Source: Acanthosepion pharaonis (Eukaryota; Mollusca; Cephalopoda; Sepiida; Sepiidae). From it: a stretch of DNA of 64,000 nt. Location: NCBI GenBank assembly GCA_903632075.3, contig CAHIKZ030001780.1, positions 1,722,501 through 1,786,500 of the forward strand, written 5' to 3'. Shown one piece after another: positions 1 through 10,679 of the stretch. The translations under genes and the position numbers were made by a program. Within the stretch, counting starts at the first letter, position 1. Each line of letters begins with the position of its first letter. Under the pieces are notes generated by a model. It was not told the DNA's origin. It ran no database searches and worked only from the letters and a program-made list of their open reading frames with translations.

Positions 1-779
1 TTTTTTGTTGTTGCTATACCTTGTTGACGTAAAAAGAAACATTAAATAAATGCTCTTCTGGTAGTCATTAGATATTCTTGAACAAGAACAAATAAATTCT
101 GGTTTCTTCATAGAGATTTTTTATATATGTCTTCAGGCATTTTTTAAATATTGAGACAAACTTTGGTGGAAGTTTCCTCATTTTTCCCCCAAAAGAAATT
201 TTATCCACTGCCCTATTGCACAAAAACCAAAGCAAACCGAAAAATTTAAATAAATTTTGTCAAACTGTCACCGAACCATTTCCAACGTTAGTCTCTTATT
301 ACTAATTGAGTTAGTATATCAACCATTATAAAATGTTTTCTCTCTGTACTTACTTGAGATCATAAAATGATTTTGGAATAATGAACAGTTTTTTTTATAC
401 AAATAATTTTTGTGATGGAACGTGAAATGTAAAGAAGAGATCTATTATGAGAATCTATTCACAAAGTTAATTTAAAATATTTTCATTAAAGTGGTTATTT
501 ATTAGAAATAAAATGTCAATATCTTTCAGCAGAAATTGTTCAAAATGTTAAATGTTAGAAATGGGATTAAATTTAATATGTTTCCATAGTACATATTCAA
601 TGAAGTCTTCCTGGTCATTTATGTTGTCATTTTCAAAGTTTGACTTCAGGGTGCAATGGATAAATTGTCATCTACATGGCGCAAAAATGAAAATAACACT
701 GATATCTCATTTTGACAGATATATTTACCAAAATTACACTAAAATATCTTGAAATACTAAAGTGTAAATGTATTTGATA

Positions 780-1370
780 AGATCGCCATTGGCTTCAAAA
801 TCTCTTGCAACTCTTCTGGACAATTTCCTTATTTAAGTTGGTGAATGCTGCCATAATCCTTGCCTTCAGTTCATCTTTGGTGTTAAAAAGAGTTTTGTTG
901 GTCTCTCACTCAACTGCACTCCACACACAATAATCAATGGGGTTGAAGTCTGGGGAGTTAGGGGGCCAAAGGTGATGTGGTTGTAGAAATTGTCAGAAAG
1001 CCATGACAGGGTTCTCCTGCTTCTGTAGTATGGGGCAGAGTCCTGCTGCCAGACATAGGGTCTTCCAGCAGCCACCCTCTTGACCCAGGGAAGCACTACC
1101 TCCTCAAGTAACGATGTAGGCATCCATGTTGAGTTTGAGGCCCTATTCAACAACTTTAGGAGTTTTTTTCTTATCAGAACAGTCAGATTGAGTTTTCTGA
1201 ACTGTAATCACCATTAGACTCATCCAACTCTTTCTGAATCCTCAGCACTGTCCTCAGATTGACACCCTAACACTGAAATGTTTGTATTAGAGCTTCTGGT
1301 GCAAATGCCAATCAGTACAGCATGTTGTTTTCAAATTTCTGGTAGAGTGAATTGTGTCATGGTGCTCTTT
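780..1370 (-). pseudogene. Tc1/mariner-type transposase fragment
   Basis: On the minus strand, 866-1,153 is open and contains LEEVVLPWVKRVAAGRPYVW followed by QQDSAPYYRSRRTLSWLSDN. This is the central DDE region of a mariner-like transposase, and the D of QQDSAP is the second catalytic aspartate. A shifted PLDYYVWG-like segment with the third aspartate follows near 930. Bases 1,160-1,370 encode an N-terminal helix-turn-helix-like segment (MTQFTLPEI, then frame breaks). The part between, which should hold the first catalytic aspartate, is missing. The copy is therefore internally deleted and frameshifted, and inactive. Confidence 0.75.
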
Positions 1371-1975
1371 TTCTCACAGATGGTGCCAAACTGAACCTAC
1401 TATAATGTGCATTCAACCAAATCAAAAACAAACAACTGTAACATTGTAACATTTCATCTGTGGGAAAGGGGTTGTAGGGTGGAAAATCATTCATCACCCA
1501 CAAGGCTATGTAAATATTTTGAACTCTGTCAAGGCTGGAAAGTAAAGATTTCACAGCGCTCTAGACAGGTTTCCTTGACAGAATCTGTCTTACGCCTTTC
1601 TAAGTTTACCATTCATCCATGCATTGAACATTGCTATCTGTAACACTAAAGAAAATGGTTTACCTCCAGGATTAAAATGAATTCAGACATGTCTCAAATT
1701 AAAGGTATCCAAATACAATGAAAATGGCAGTTTCACAATTTCACACATTTAACGTGAATAGATCTTGGAGTCAGATAGACTCTTGCAAGAATTTCTTTTA
1801 ACATATGTAATGAATATAAGAAGACCAGTGTTTCAGTCAGTGTTTGTGGATTGTTTGATTTAAGTTCATACTGCTACTGTATTGGTTTAAGGAAACTGAT
1901 TACAGAAATTTGATTACTTTTAAACTAGAAGAAACTGACTACAAGAGGCAAGTATACTGCCATATCTGGTTTGGT

Positions 1976-2460
1976 GTTTTTTGTGATGTATCTAGAGATT
2001 CTTGACAAAATACAAAGAAGAATCTGCAATGTTATAGGTGCTGACCTGACATCTTGACTTTTCCACTGCTGTAACATAGCTTCTCTGTGCTTTGTCTATA
2101 AGTTTTTTCATGGTAATTGTTCTGATGAGCTTTCTTATTTGGTACCTTAACTTCACACATTAAACACAGTACTAGATTGGCAGTGAGGGCTCATGATTTT
2201 ACTGTTGAAATAGCTAGATGCAACTGTAAGTTCTATGCTGACAGTTCTTTCTCTCGATTGTGGAACACTTTTCTGGCATCTTGCTTTCCTGTCAATTTTG
2301 ATCTTCAAAAATTTAAATTCAATGACAATCTTTTGTCTCCTTTAATCCTCTTCTTTTATTGTCCTCACTCCTCAATAATGTTTTTCTCAGATTCTTTCAT
2401 TCTCAGTAACCCTTTGTATTTTAGTGATTTTATCACCTGGTCTGGATGAAAATTCTCAAT
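1976..2460 (+). pseudogene. CR1/jockey-like LINE, 3' end copy 1
   Basis: This is a 5'-truncated copy encoding the C-terminal region after the reverse transcriptase. Degraded text resembles YLEILDKIQRRICNVI, and then the open frame at 2,177-2,449 gives FTVEIARCNCKFYADSSFSR, LWNTFLASCFPVNFDLQKFK. The 3' untranslated part has the family signature: TTTTATTGTCCTC, CTCAGTAACCC, then a TTTTATCACCTGGT-like end. It is one of about 19 copies in the window. Confidence 0.75.
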
Positions 2461-3423
2461 TACATTTTGAATGTTTGATCATTTTATGTTTTTTTAATAC
2501 ATCTTAACAAATGTATTGACTAAAAAATGGTCAGTTTGTAGATTTATTGACTTTTACACCATTACCATAAAAGCCAGAGACGGGGAATCACAATAAATTT
2601 TAAGATATCAAGTCTAACGTTTCATGATAATTACAATTCATTTATCAATATAATGAAAAACATATGTTTATTATTTTTCTCTTTTTGAAATTCATAAATC
2701 ATTCATTCAGTTCCTAATTTCTATAATAACCAAATATTTAGTTAAAAAATTCTCATAATAGCTCTCTTAAAGAAAAGATGATTTAACCCATTAAATAGCA
2801 AGTTTTACAAAGACCATTTTATAGAGAATTCTGTGAAAAAAATGTTCATCTTACTTATGTTGTATACTTATAGTAATATTTATATTAAACATAATTTTTG
2901 GTATTTTTAATTTGTCTCAAGAAATCTTTGAAAATATGCTTTTTCTTAAGATAACTAATATTTTATAACAAATATTTACAGAAAATCTATGAAATACGAG
3001 ATATTCCTGTTTGTATCTATTGTATATCTATTAAATGAAAATCAAAACTTTTTTGTAACTCTTGGTTAGACAGGAGTTAAAATGTTATTTTATTAGTATT
3101 TGTCTATACATTAAAGTCTATTTTAGAATCTTTGTAAACTGAAATTTTTCTTTTGATGTTACATATTTTGATATTTTAAATTTATATGAGAAAAGATGCA
3201 AGTTAAATTTCACTTTTATAAACTTTAATCTTTTTATAACATAATCATTATCTTATTAACTGGCTCTCAAAGGTTGTGCAGTATTACTCTTATCATGAAG
3301 AATCATCCTCATTACAGAAAGTGAATACTTTTGTGATGGAAATACTGTTTCTATGGGAAAGAAATTGCACGATCTGGGGTTATATTGGCTACAGAAATTC
3401 TCTTGAATAAAGTGAAAACTTTC

Positions 3424-3599
3424 CACACTTTCCATGCAGGGTAAAGTGGGGATCCCATTACACATGATTGTTTCACACTTTCCATGCAGGGTAAAGTGGG
3501 GATCCCATTACACATGATTGTTTCACACTTTCCATGCAGGGTAAAGTGGGGATCCCATTACACATGATTGTTTCACACTTTCCATGCAGGGTAAAGTAG
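3424..3599. repeat. 50-bp tandem repeat, about 3.5 copies
   Basis: The unit begins CACACTTTCCATGCAGGGTA and includes GTGGGGATCCCATTACAC. Starts at 3,424, 3,474, 3,524 and 3,574 give an exact 50-bp period. The first three units are nearly identical and the fourth is cut off after GTAAAGTAGG. This implies a recent minisatellite expansion. Confidence 0.95.
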
Positions 3600-4256
3600 G
3601 GGGTCACATTATATTTGAAAATAATTTAATTTTCTTTGAAGATTTAATTTTGATTTTAATTGCAAGAAGATAGTGTAAATTAGTTGTAAACACAAAAGTA
3701 GTTTTTAGTGAGATTTTTGTTGTCATACCTTTTTACTTCAATTATGCCATGATTCATGAAAGTCTGTTTAAATTTATCAGCTTTTTAAGGGATAGTTGAA
3801 GTATGGATTACAGAAAATTACAAAAAACTAATTCCATTTTGCATACAAAGTTATATGCTAATTGACATGCATAGCCAAAAGAGATAACTTAATTTTTAAT
3901 GGCATTCTATACTCATAAATTATGTTATTTTGGTACATAAATAGATTACCATTGACTATAAAAAATCTATTTCATTGGATTTTGTTAAAGAGTTTAAAAA
4001 CACTATTGAAAGGGTTAAATAATAGAATAAAAAAAAAGATTTAAAAAGAGTAGAAATCAGACGTCTATCAGTGGAGGTGATGTTGAAGTAAAATAGATGA
4101 ACAATGTAAGATGATGAAGACTGTCACAGTAGCAGCAGCAACAACAGGAAGAATAATGGCCAGGCAGGATGAGGTGGTTACAATGGAGAACGAGGATCAC
4201 ATCACATAACAAGGACAGACGCGGGGGCACAACATAAAAAATAGGATTATTACCAC

Positions 4257-4440
4257 CTTTGCTGTCATCATGGTTCTCTTCAAACAAGATGTTGCCGAGA
4301 TGCATTACAGCTGCTACCAGGCCAAAAATGGCTTCCTTTTCACTGTCACTCATCCCCATCTTAGTCATGGTATCCGTGATCAGCCTAAAGTCTTTCATAT
4401 CATCCAGCAGAGGATCAAAGAGATTACCTTGTTGCAAGCA
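4257..4440 (-). CDS. MYO6: Myosin VI, motor-domain exon H (most downstream exon found)
   Basis: This is a 184-bp exon with acceptor ATATCCACAG. It encodes CLQQGNLFDPLLDDMKDFR, a helix with MTKMGMSDSEKEAIFGLV, then AAVMHLGNILFEENHDDSK. HLGNI with FEE is a conserved myosin motor segment, here most like myosin VI (human about 300-361). The donor is either GTGGTA at 4,256 or GTAATA three bases further on, and both leave phase 1. A partial diverged duplicate of its central codons lies in the upstream intron at 4,532-4,578. Later exons must be left of the window. Confidence 0.94.
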
Positions 4441-4531
4441 CTGTGGATATAAAAGGAAAAAAGAAATTGTTTAGATTTTCTAATAAGATCTATTAATGTA
4501 TATGTGAGGACACACAGGAGAGGATATTTCA

Positions 4532-4578
4532 TCACTGTCACTCATCCCCATTTAAGTCATGGTATCCATGATCAGCTT
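4532..4578 (-). pseudogene. Partial duplicate of myosin VI exon H
   Basis: Read on the minus strand, this encodes KLIMDTMT, a TAA stop, then MGMSDSD, against RLITDTMTKMGMSDSEK in the real exon at 4,340-4,387. About 42 of 48 bases agree. There is no acceptor or donor of its own and the in-frame stop replaces the Lys codon, so it is a dead exon fragment lying about 90 bp upstream of exon H. Confidence 0.85.
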
Positions 4579-4599
4579 ACCTTTGTATTTTCTCTGATA

Positions 4600-5480
4600 A
4601 CCCCTTCACATAAGGCAGGCAGACTGTTTTTTGAGTGTTGTTGTCCTCCTCTTGTACCTGCCCATCCCAGTTTTTTTTGGCTGCTGCCATGTACCCAGGG
4701 TAGTTGTTGTGTTGTAGGGTACTATTTAGACTGTGGTCAATATAACATCAGGACAACTTTCAAAAGCTGGACGACACTTCGCAGATATCTCTCCCAAGTA
4801 AGATCCACACAGAGGAGAACATGACTAAAGACTGTGTGCATGCTATCCCGTGCAGTTGCAGAAAGAAATATAAAGGGGAGACAGGCCGCCCCCTTAAGAT
4901 AAGGCTTCAAGAACACCAGAAAGCTGTAACACAAGGGGAAGTGGAAAAATCAGGCATGGCTGACCACATATGGAGAGAAAAGGGAGATCACCACCCTCTG
5001 TGGGATCAGGTTGAGATCATAGAAAAAGAACACCATTGGAAAATTCATAAACTTAAGGAATCAGCACATATGCTACACCACAAAAATCTCCTGAGCCGAC
5101 CAAGCATAGAAATGAATACAATATGGGAACCAGTAGTAAGGAGTGCCAGGGAAAAGTGATAACAAAAAAAAAATTGCAATATGAGCTCTGGTAAAAAACA
5201 TGCAATGATAACAGCAAAAATTGCAATATGAGCACTGGTAAAAAATGGTTACTGAAGACATTAAGTTGATAATACCCCTTTGAGAGGGGAATTAACAGGA
5301 GATAACTGATAACTGACATCCATTAAACATGGCACGTGGAACTAGAACAGTCTACCCCAGTGAGCGAAATAAAGGGTTCAGTTCGACATTCCAGCCACCT
5401 GAAGAAGGCCAGAGCATACAACGACTGAAACGTTGTAATAAATATGGTGACAAAATGAGGACAATAGTCCGAATAATGTA
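4600..5480 (+). pseudogene. Penelope-like element fragment with GIY-YIG nuclease
   Basis: The linker (IRTTFKSWTTLRRYLSQV) is followed after one frameshift near 4,800 by an open frame, 4,821-5,159. This encodes DCVHAIPCSCRKKYKGETGR and then PLKIRLQEHQKAV, a GIY-YIG endonuclease domain with its preceding Cys cluster, ending WEPVVRSAREK. PLEs use this nuclease to nick target DNA for reverse transcription. The 3' part (5,280-5,480) includes GAATTAACAGGAGATAACTG and CCACCTGAAGAAGGCC, then ACTGAAACGTTGTAATAAAT. The same 3' end recurs elsewhere in the window. The reverse transcriptase is absent (5' truncation). Confidence 0.8.
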
Positions 5481-6044
5481 AATAGTGAACTTTTTTTGTG
5501 TGGGGATGGTTCTTATTAAAATAAATTTTTTAAAAGATTTTCGCATACTAAAAGTTATTTTGAAATCATGCAGGTGGCATGTCATCTGACAGGCTAAAGA
5601 ACAAGTCCTGTCAAAGAGTGATTTAGCTTCTTATAGGTGCCAACAGCCAACAGTGCCCAAGATTTGCAAGTATACAGAAAGACTGAGAAGGCAATCAATT
5701 ATAGAAGGATATGGATTCACAAAGTGATAATTAAACTTACTACAGCCGTAATAGCCTGCCAGACTATCTGACTAACAGTGAAGGGAGACATTATAGCTAT
5801 TTTCTAAATTTAGTGGGGCATCTAGTAAGGATTGAACTCATGACATTAATGAATTAGTCTGCTCAATAAGCTGGTCAGGTCAGACTTGGGCTGCTAATGG
5901 TAACATGTAACCCAGTACCACCTGCCACATGGACAAGTGATTGGCATCTAAACCAGTCCCCACCACCCTGCAGATGGGGAAGATGGTATATCACCCCATA
6001 GGACAAAAAAAAACAAGACCTATCCAGTTGAGTTTATTACATTA

Positions 6045-6160
6045 ACTTGTGTACAAATACCTTTGGAAAAGGTTTTAATCCATCACTTCTCCTCCTAGCT
6101 ATGAGTTGAATAGCAGAACAGACTCGGTCATATAGCCTTAGTTCACAACCAGTCTACTGT
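6045..6160 (+). repeat. SINE-like dispersed repeat, copy 1
   Basis: The sequence around ACAAATACCTTTGGAAAAGG and TGAGTTGAATAGCAGAACAG resembles 16,812-16,905 and 58,975-59,070. It probably represents the body of a tRNA-derived SINE; the preceding 5,830-6,040 may be part of the same element. Confidence 0.5.
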
Positions 6161-6237
6161 CAGAAGAAACAACAGCCTAATGCATGAAAATATTCTGCTC
6201 GTCAGTCATGAATTGAAAGAGTGTAAATCATATGACA

Positions 6238-6525
6238 CTTAACTGATTGACAGTTGAAATTGCTAGTTGTTGTTGGAAGTTATATGCTAACGGTTTTTTC
6301 TCTCTAACTTTTCACTTGTGAAACTCTCTACTGGCATCTTGATTCCCAGTCAACTTTGATCTTTAAATATTTAAATGCAATGTCATCTTCTGTCTTCTTG
6401 AAATTCCCTTCTTTTAGTGACCTCTCTCCTCAATAATGATTTTTCTCAGATTCTTTCACTCTCATTAACCCCCTTGCAGATTAGTGGCTTTATTGCCTTG
6501 CTTGGAATGAAATGATTAATAAAAA
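6238..6525 (+). pseudogene. CR1/jockey-like LINE, 3' end copy 2
   Basis: Contains degraded FTVEIA..., then TTCCCAGTCAACTTTGATCT, CTCATTAACCCCCTTGCAGA and a GGAATGAAATGATTAATAAA terminus. It is 5'-truncated with stop codons. Confidence 0.7.
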
Positions 6526-6689
6526 CAAAAAACAACAAAAAAAACTGCCCCATGTTTAGATCACTGGTGGCTAAACTGGTTCCCCAACAAAATCTTTTTT
6601 GTAAGTAGGGTGGCTAGATGCTCAGCAGGATTTAAAAAAAAAAAAAAGGCCTGACAAAATGTGGTCGAACCAACTTGTAAAGTCAATGG

Positions 6690-6860
6690 CCATCTAGTAC
6701 AATGGGGTATACTGTTGTTCATAGATATGTATCCAGCTACTGGGGTGATGAGCCTAGGTGGAAGATTCCACCAATAGAATCAACACATCTGCACATGTGA
6801 CCAAAGCAAGTCTTCAAGTTGGAGTACATCAGTTGTGGGTTTGACCTGGAGAGTGATGGA
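6690..6860 (+). repeat. Dispersed repeat, copy a (inverted relative to 11,935)
   Basis: The reverse complement reads CTCCAACTTGAAGACTTGCT followed by TTGGTCACATGTG, matching 11,955-11,985. The CATTGTACTAG end also matches. The family is unnamed. Confidence 0.55.
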
Positions 6861-8042
6861 GAGTGCCAGGTCTACTTGCCCAAGACATGCTTACGCATGC
6901 ATGAATACCTGTCTGTTTTTGTTTTAATCCAGGTGTGCAGAGGGAACTAGTCAGGTGCTCTGTTGCACAATGGCCCTATGACTGCACACGGTCAAGGGAC
7001 TGATGATATTTGTTTCTCAATTCCATTTGCTGAAAATTGTCATTTAGGCTTCATTTTGATTGTTGAATAATTTGTCTCTTTAATGGCATATTAACTCCTC
7101 ATGGATCATTTAATGCTGAAATTTAATTTTCTTGGGAGCTTGGAAGTAATAATATTCTGCTTTCACAATTGAATACATGGTAAATGATGTATATCTTTTG
7201 TACATGTATATGTTTGTGTGAAAATAATTACTAGAGGCAGTAATATGTGTTTTATGTTGTATTTTTCTTGGAATACAGTTTGATTTAAGAAATTGTAGGA
7301 TATGGTATGAATTAATGTAATAAAAGTTCTTTCATGTTGGTTGTTTGGTAATATTTTAAACATATTTTGGTGAAGCAACTACAATTTGTTTGTATATGAG
7401 TATTGTTGGTAATTTTACTATAAAAATGAATTGTTATAATTTCATAGTTTTTGTTTGGGGGTTCATTATTTGTTCATAGCTAGGACTGTAACAGGTGCTA
7501 CCACTATGGGTCAGAGTTGACTTGGGAACAACGGCAATTAAGAGGTGGTTCCATGCTCTTCAAATCTCCCAATCAGAGGCCATGCAACTGGATGTAGTTT
7601 ATTGTCATTCCCAGGAATATATTCCTTATTCTCTTGCATTCAATGTGTCCTATGTATGTTAAGTTTTTCTAGCCTTCTTTTCTAATAATGTGTGGACTTT
7701 TGGTCATATCACATTGAAACACATGCAAACAAGGAAAAAGGTTAAGAATTCTTGTATGATCCCTAAAATAGAGCATCATTGAGCCTGGTCAGAGCCTAGA
7801 TGGTTAGATTGATCAATTCATTTTCTATGGTTTCAACCCATTAAAGGTTATTTAAAGCCAGAAAATATTTTTAGATTGTAAATTTTTTTTCTTGAAGATA
7901 ATAATGGTTTAGTGATACAAGTCTTACTAATTACCTCATAGCTGGAGGGAGAAAACAATTCATAAATTTGTAGCTCTTATAGAAAGGTAAGACATTCAGG
8001 ATTTTATTTTTATACAACCATAACTGTTCATTCTGTGCTGCC

Positions 8043-8519
8043 TTGAACAAAATGGGTGTAATCTGGAAATCTGACCTACCAGACAACCTCAAATGGAGAT
8101 TCTTTCGAGCCACTGTAGAGGTGGTGTTAATGTATGGTGCCACTGCCTGGACATTAACTAAAATCCTACAGTCAAAGTTTGATGGAACCTACACTCAGAT
8201 GCTGAGAGCTATACTTAAAATCTCTTGGAAACAATATCCAACTAAATCACAGCTCTATGGAACCATCCCTCATATTTCTACAATCATACACGAACACAAA
8301 ATGCACTTTTGCAGGACATTGCTGGCAAGTAAATCAAGTAATCTACTGCTCTGGACACCTAGCCATGGGCAAAACAGGCTGGTCGCCCAGCAACCACCTA
8401 CATTAGCCAGCTATGTTAAGACACAGAATGCCACCTTAATGATTTTCAGACCTTGATAAAGGAGCGTGATGGTTATTGTAATAGACTTATGATGTTAACT
8501 GAACTGAATAAAAAAAAAA
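8043..8519 (+). pseudogene. RTE-like LINE tail abutting exon G donor
   Basis: An open frame at 8,043-8,456 encodes IWKSDLPDNLKWRFFRATVE, VVLMYGATAWTLTK, then TQMLRAILKISWKQYPTKSQ and LYGTIPHIS. This is the C-terminal end of an RTE/Rex-like LINE reverse transcriptase (ATVESVLMYG and LYG.IP motifs as remembered from mollusc LINEs). Downstream frames continue the tail (KERDGYCNRLM-like) and the copy ends in an A-run at 8,509-8,518. That A-run, read from the minus strand, supplies bases five onward of the intron after exon G. Confidence 0.75.
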
Positions 8520-8523
8520 GTAC

Positions 8524-8604
8524 CTGTTTGCTCTTCCGGTTCTTGTCCAGAGTTTTATTACTCTCCTGGGAGCAAAAGTATTGAGTGCAGCCGCCATTCA
8601 AATA
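8524..8604 (-). CDS. MYO6: Myosin VI, insert-1 exon G
   Basis: This is an 81-bp exon with acceptor TTATTCCCAG and a donor reading GTAC followed by a T-run. It encodes YLNGGCTQYFCSQESNKTLD and KNRKSKQ, 27 codons in phase 0/0. By homology it carries most of myosin VI insert-1, which in human spans about Cys278 to Ala303 beside the nucleotide pocket and is known to slow nucleotide exchange. The length to the following DPLLDD motif is the same as in human. The symmetric phase means skipping would keep the frame. The A-tail of a LINE remnant lies five to six bases from the donor, which gives the intron its poly-T start. Confidence 0.94.
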
Positions 8605-8725
8605 CTGGGAATAAAGAGAAAATTAGATTACAAAGTCGATAAACCAAAGAAAATTATTGAAATTAAATACTGTTGTCTTTGATACTATAAATATGGATTG
8701 ATTTTACAAAAAATTTGAAACATAC

Positions 8726-8890
8726 GCGGAATTTGTCAGGATCATAGAGTTGTAATTTTTGCCTTATGCCATCAGGAGCACCAGCACACATCCGATAAAA
8801 TATGTGGTAGTTCCGTTCTTCTTTCCCTTGAACGCAAATACGGGATTTTTCAAGTAGGTAATGGGAGATAAAACCACCAGCAACTGCTGC
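8726..8890 (-). CDS. MYO6: Myosin VI, motor-domain exon F
   Basis: This is a 165-bp exon with acceptor TTTTTTGCAG and donor GTATGT, and it is phase 0 at both ends. Its 55 codons read AAVAGGFISHYLLEKSRICV, QGKEERNYHIFYRMCAGAPD, then a segment ending in LYDPDKFR. SHYLLEKSR and ERNYHIFYR are hallmark myosin motor motifs, and the overall match is to myosin VI (human about 218-272). It is separated from exon G by only 121 bp, the shortest intron in the window. Confidence 0.97.
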
Positions 8891-8944
8891 CTGCAAAAAA
8901 TTTAGAGACAGACATTTAGAAATTAAAAAATAAAAAGAGATTTT

Positions 8945-9169
8945 TTTTTAAACCATTTCACCCCAATCAATGCAATAAAAGCCACTAAAATGTTTTCATC
9001 TTAATGGGGTTACAGAAAATGATGTAAAAGGAAAAAAATATAAAGCAATATTAAGGAGAGAGAACAATAAAAGGACAGAAATTAAGAAAAAAGAAGATAA
9101 TGATTGACATGGCATTTAAATTTATCTGAATTTATTATTAAAGTTATTATTTAAAATTTATTATTAAAG

Positions 9170-9180
<11 letters not shown>
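8945..9180 (-). pseudogene. CR1/jockey-like LINE, 3' end copy 3
   Basis: The terminus AACCATTTCACCCCAATCAA, then the AGAGAACAATAAAAGGACAG segment, is the reverse complement of the plus-strand copies. It has no coding sequence left. Confidence 0.65.
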
Positions 9181-9197
<17 letters not shown>

Positions 9198-9203
<6 letters not shown>

Positions 9204-9560
9204 CATTTCACTCCAAGCAAAGCTCTAAAACTACTAAGATGCAATGGGTTACTATATGTGAGAGTATGAGAAAAAGAAAACATTATTAAGGAGAGATAAC
9301 AATTGACATTGCATTTAAATATTTGAATATCAAAGTTGAACTGTAAAATGATGCGACTTTGTTGTGAATCTAGTAATGCACTTAAATCCATGAAGTCTAG
9401 GTACCATATTAGAAAGTTCATCAGAACAATGAAAACAATTATAGAAAAGGCACTAGGAAGCTACATTATGGTGGTGGAAATGACTGAAGCCAAGATGCCA
9501 GTTAAGGGCCAATAACATTGCAGATACTTCTTTGGATTTTATCAAGATTCTCTAAATATA
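9198..9560 (-). pseudogene. CR1/jockey-like LINE, 3' end copy 4
   Basis: Starts TTAATCATTTCACTCCAAGC and reads into degraded C-terminal coding sequence with the family landmarks TTCATCAGAACAATGAAAAC and AAGCCAAGATGCCAG. It is separated from copy 3 by a (TA)n run. Confidence 0.7.
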
Positions 9561-10551
9561 TAGCTAGGGTACCAGATCAGATGTAACAGCAATATTAAAA
9601 GCATAGATGAATGGTAGACTTATAAATAGATAAATAGATGAATGGTAGACTTATTAACATCTTAGATTCTGGAGAGAAAAAAAATGTCTAACTCAGTGAT
9701 TCTTAACCTTTTTCCTTGTTTGTATGTAAGCACAAATACAATTAAACAATATTTCAATATCACATTTGAGTAAACACATCTCAACAATATTTGAGCAGTA
9801 GTTCAGCTCTTTATCAAAACAACTGCAGTGTTTTCAACTATACCACATTTTTACCAGCAATTTCCACTCATTTTTCCCTTAAATATACATTTATGCTATT
9901 ATGATGGTAGCAATTGGTAAAATTTCTATAACGTAAAATTTTATATCAGATTGCCAAACGATACATTATACTTGCCTTAATAAACCAACCCTAATGGTTC
10001 AGTATCCTTGCACACCCTAGGAATCGATATTGCACCCTACAAAGTGTGAGCACCTCTGGTTGAGAACCATTGTTCTAGCACGACACAATAAACCAACTTT
10101 CCTAGCAGCAGACATGGAAATTGATTCAATATAATCTTTTCACTTCATGTTAATAAAAAAAAATGTTTATAAATAATATCTGATAGCAATTCTTTAAATT
10201 ATATTAATACACTTTATGTTATATTGGTTTTTAGAGAATTGATTTTATAATAAAAGATTCTTCTCCTTGTATGAAAATCAACTCCTCAAAACCTTGTTTG
10301 GCTTTTATTCTTGTAAGAGTTGCAATAATGGCATACATGTCATCAGACAACTTCAGGAAATTGCTTATCTCTCCAACAGAAAATTGTATGCCTACTATGT
10401 CAACCTCACAGCATAGTGATCAAATCTACTTACCTCCCTTACTTTATTGTAACTCTTCTACATTTATGACTATAAAAGGTGTCTACATGATGGTCATATA
10501 TAAGTTCAATAAGCACCACTCCAACTCTCTGCTGTTGTTCATTACACTTAC

Positions 10552-10649
10552 CTTTTTATCAAAATGGATCTCAACAAACTTCCCAAATCGACTACTGTTG
10601 TTGTTCCGCACAGTTTTTGCATTTCCAAAGGCTTCCAGCAAAGGATTTG
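10552..10649 (-). CDS. MYO6: Myosin VI, switch I exon E
   Basis: This is a 98-bp exon with acceptor TTTTTTAAG and donor GTAAGT. It begins with CA, completing a Ser codon, and then encodes NPLLEAFGNAKTVRNNNSS followed by RFGKFVEIHFDKK. The NNNSSRFGK stretch is switch I of the nucleotide pocket and is unaltered. The exon corresponds to human MYO6 about residues 185-217 and ends in phase 0. An RTE-like LINE fragment occupies the flanking intron on the high-coordinate side. Confidence 0.96.
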
Positions 10650-10679
10650 CTTAAAAAATAAAATTTATAAAAATTAAAA

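Larger units (their letters stand above)
1..4256 (-). other. Myosin VI intron, continuing beyond left edge
   Basis: No further myosin exon is recognisable here. The stretch holds a mariner transposase fragment (780-1,370), a LINE 3' end (1,976-2,460) and a 50-bp tandem repeat (3,424-3,599). The rest is AT-rich unique-looking sequence in which I see nothing else. Confidence 0.75.
4441..8523 (-). other. Myosin VI intron between exons G and H
   Basis: This is a 4.1-kb intron. It contains a partial exon duplicate (4,532-4,578), a Penelope-like fragment with its 3' end (4,600-5,480), SINE-like and other dispersed repeats (5,830-7,010), a LINE 3' end (6,238-6,525) and an RTE-like LINE tail (8,043-8,519). 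The stretch 7,020-8,040 is AT-rich with nothing recognised. Confidence 0.85.
8891..10551 (-). other. Myosin VI intron between exons E and F
   Basis: This is a 1.7-kb intron containing two minus-strand LINE 3' ends separated by a short (TA)n run. Nothing else is recognised; 9,570-10,550 is AT-rich. Confidence 0.85.

Noticed and set aside
552..752. 66-codon plus-strand frame
   Set aside because: No homology recognised; it lies in an intron with typical AT-rich composition.
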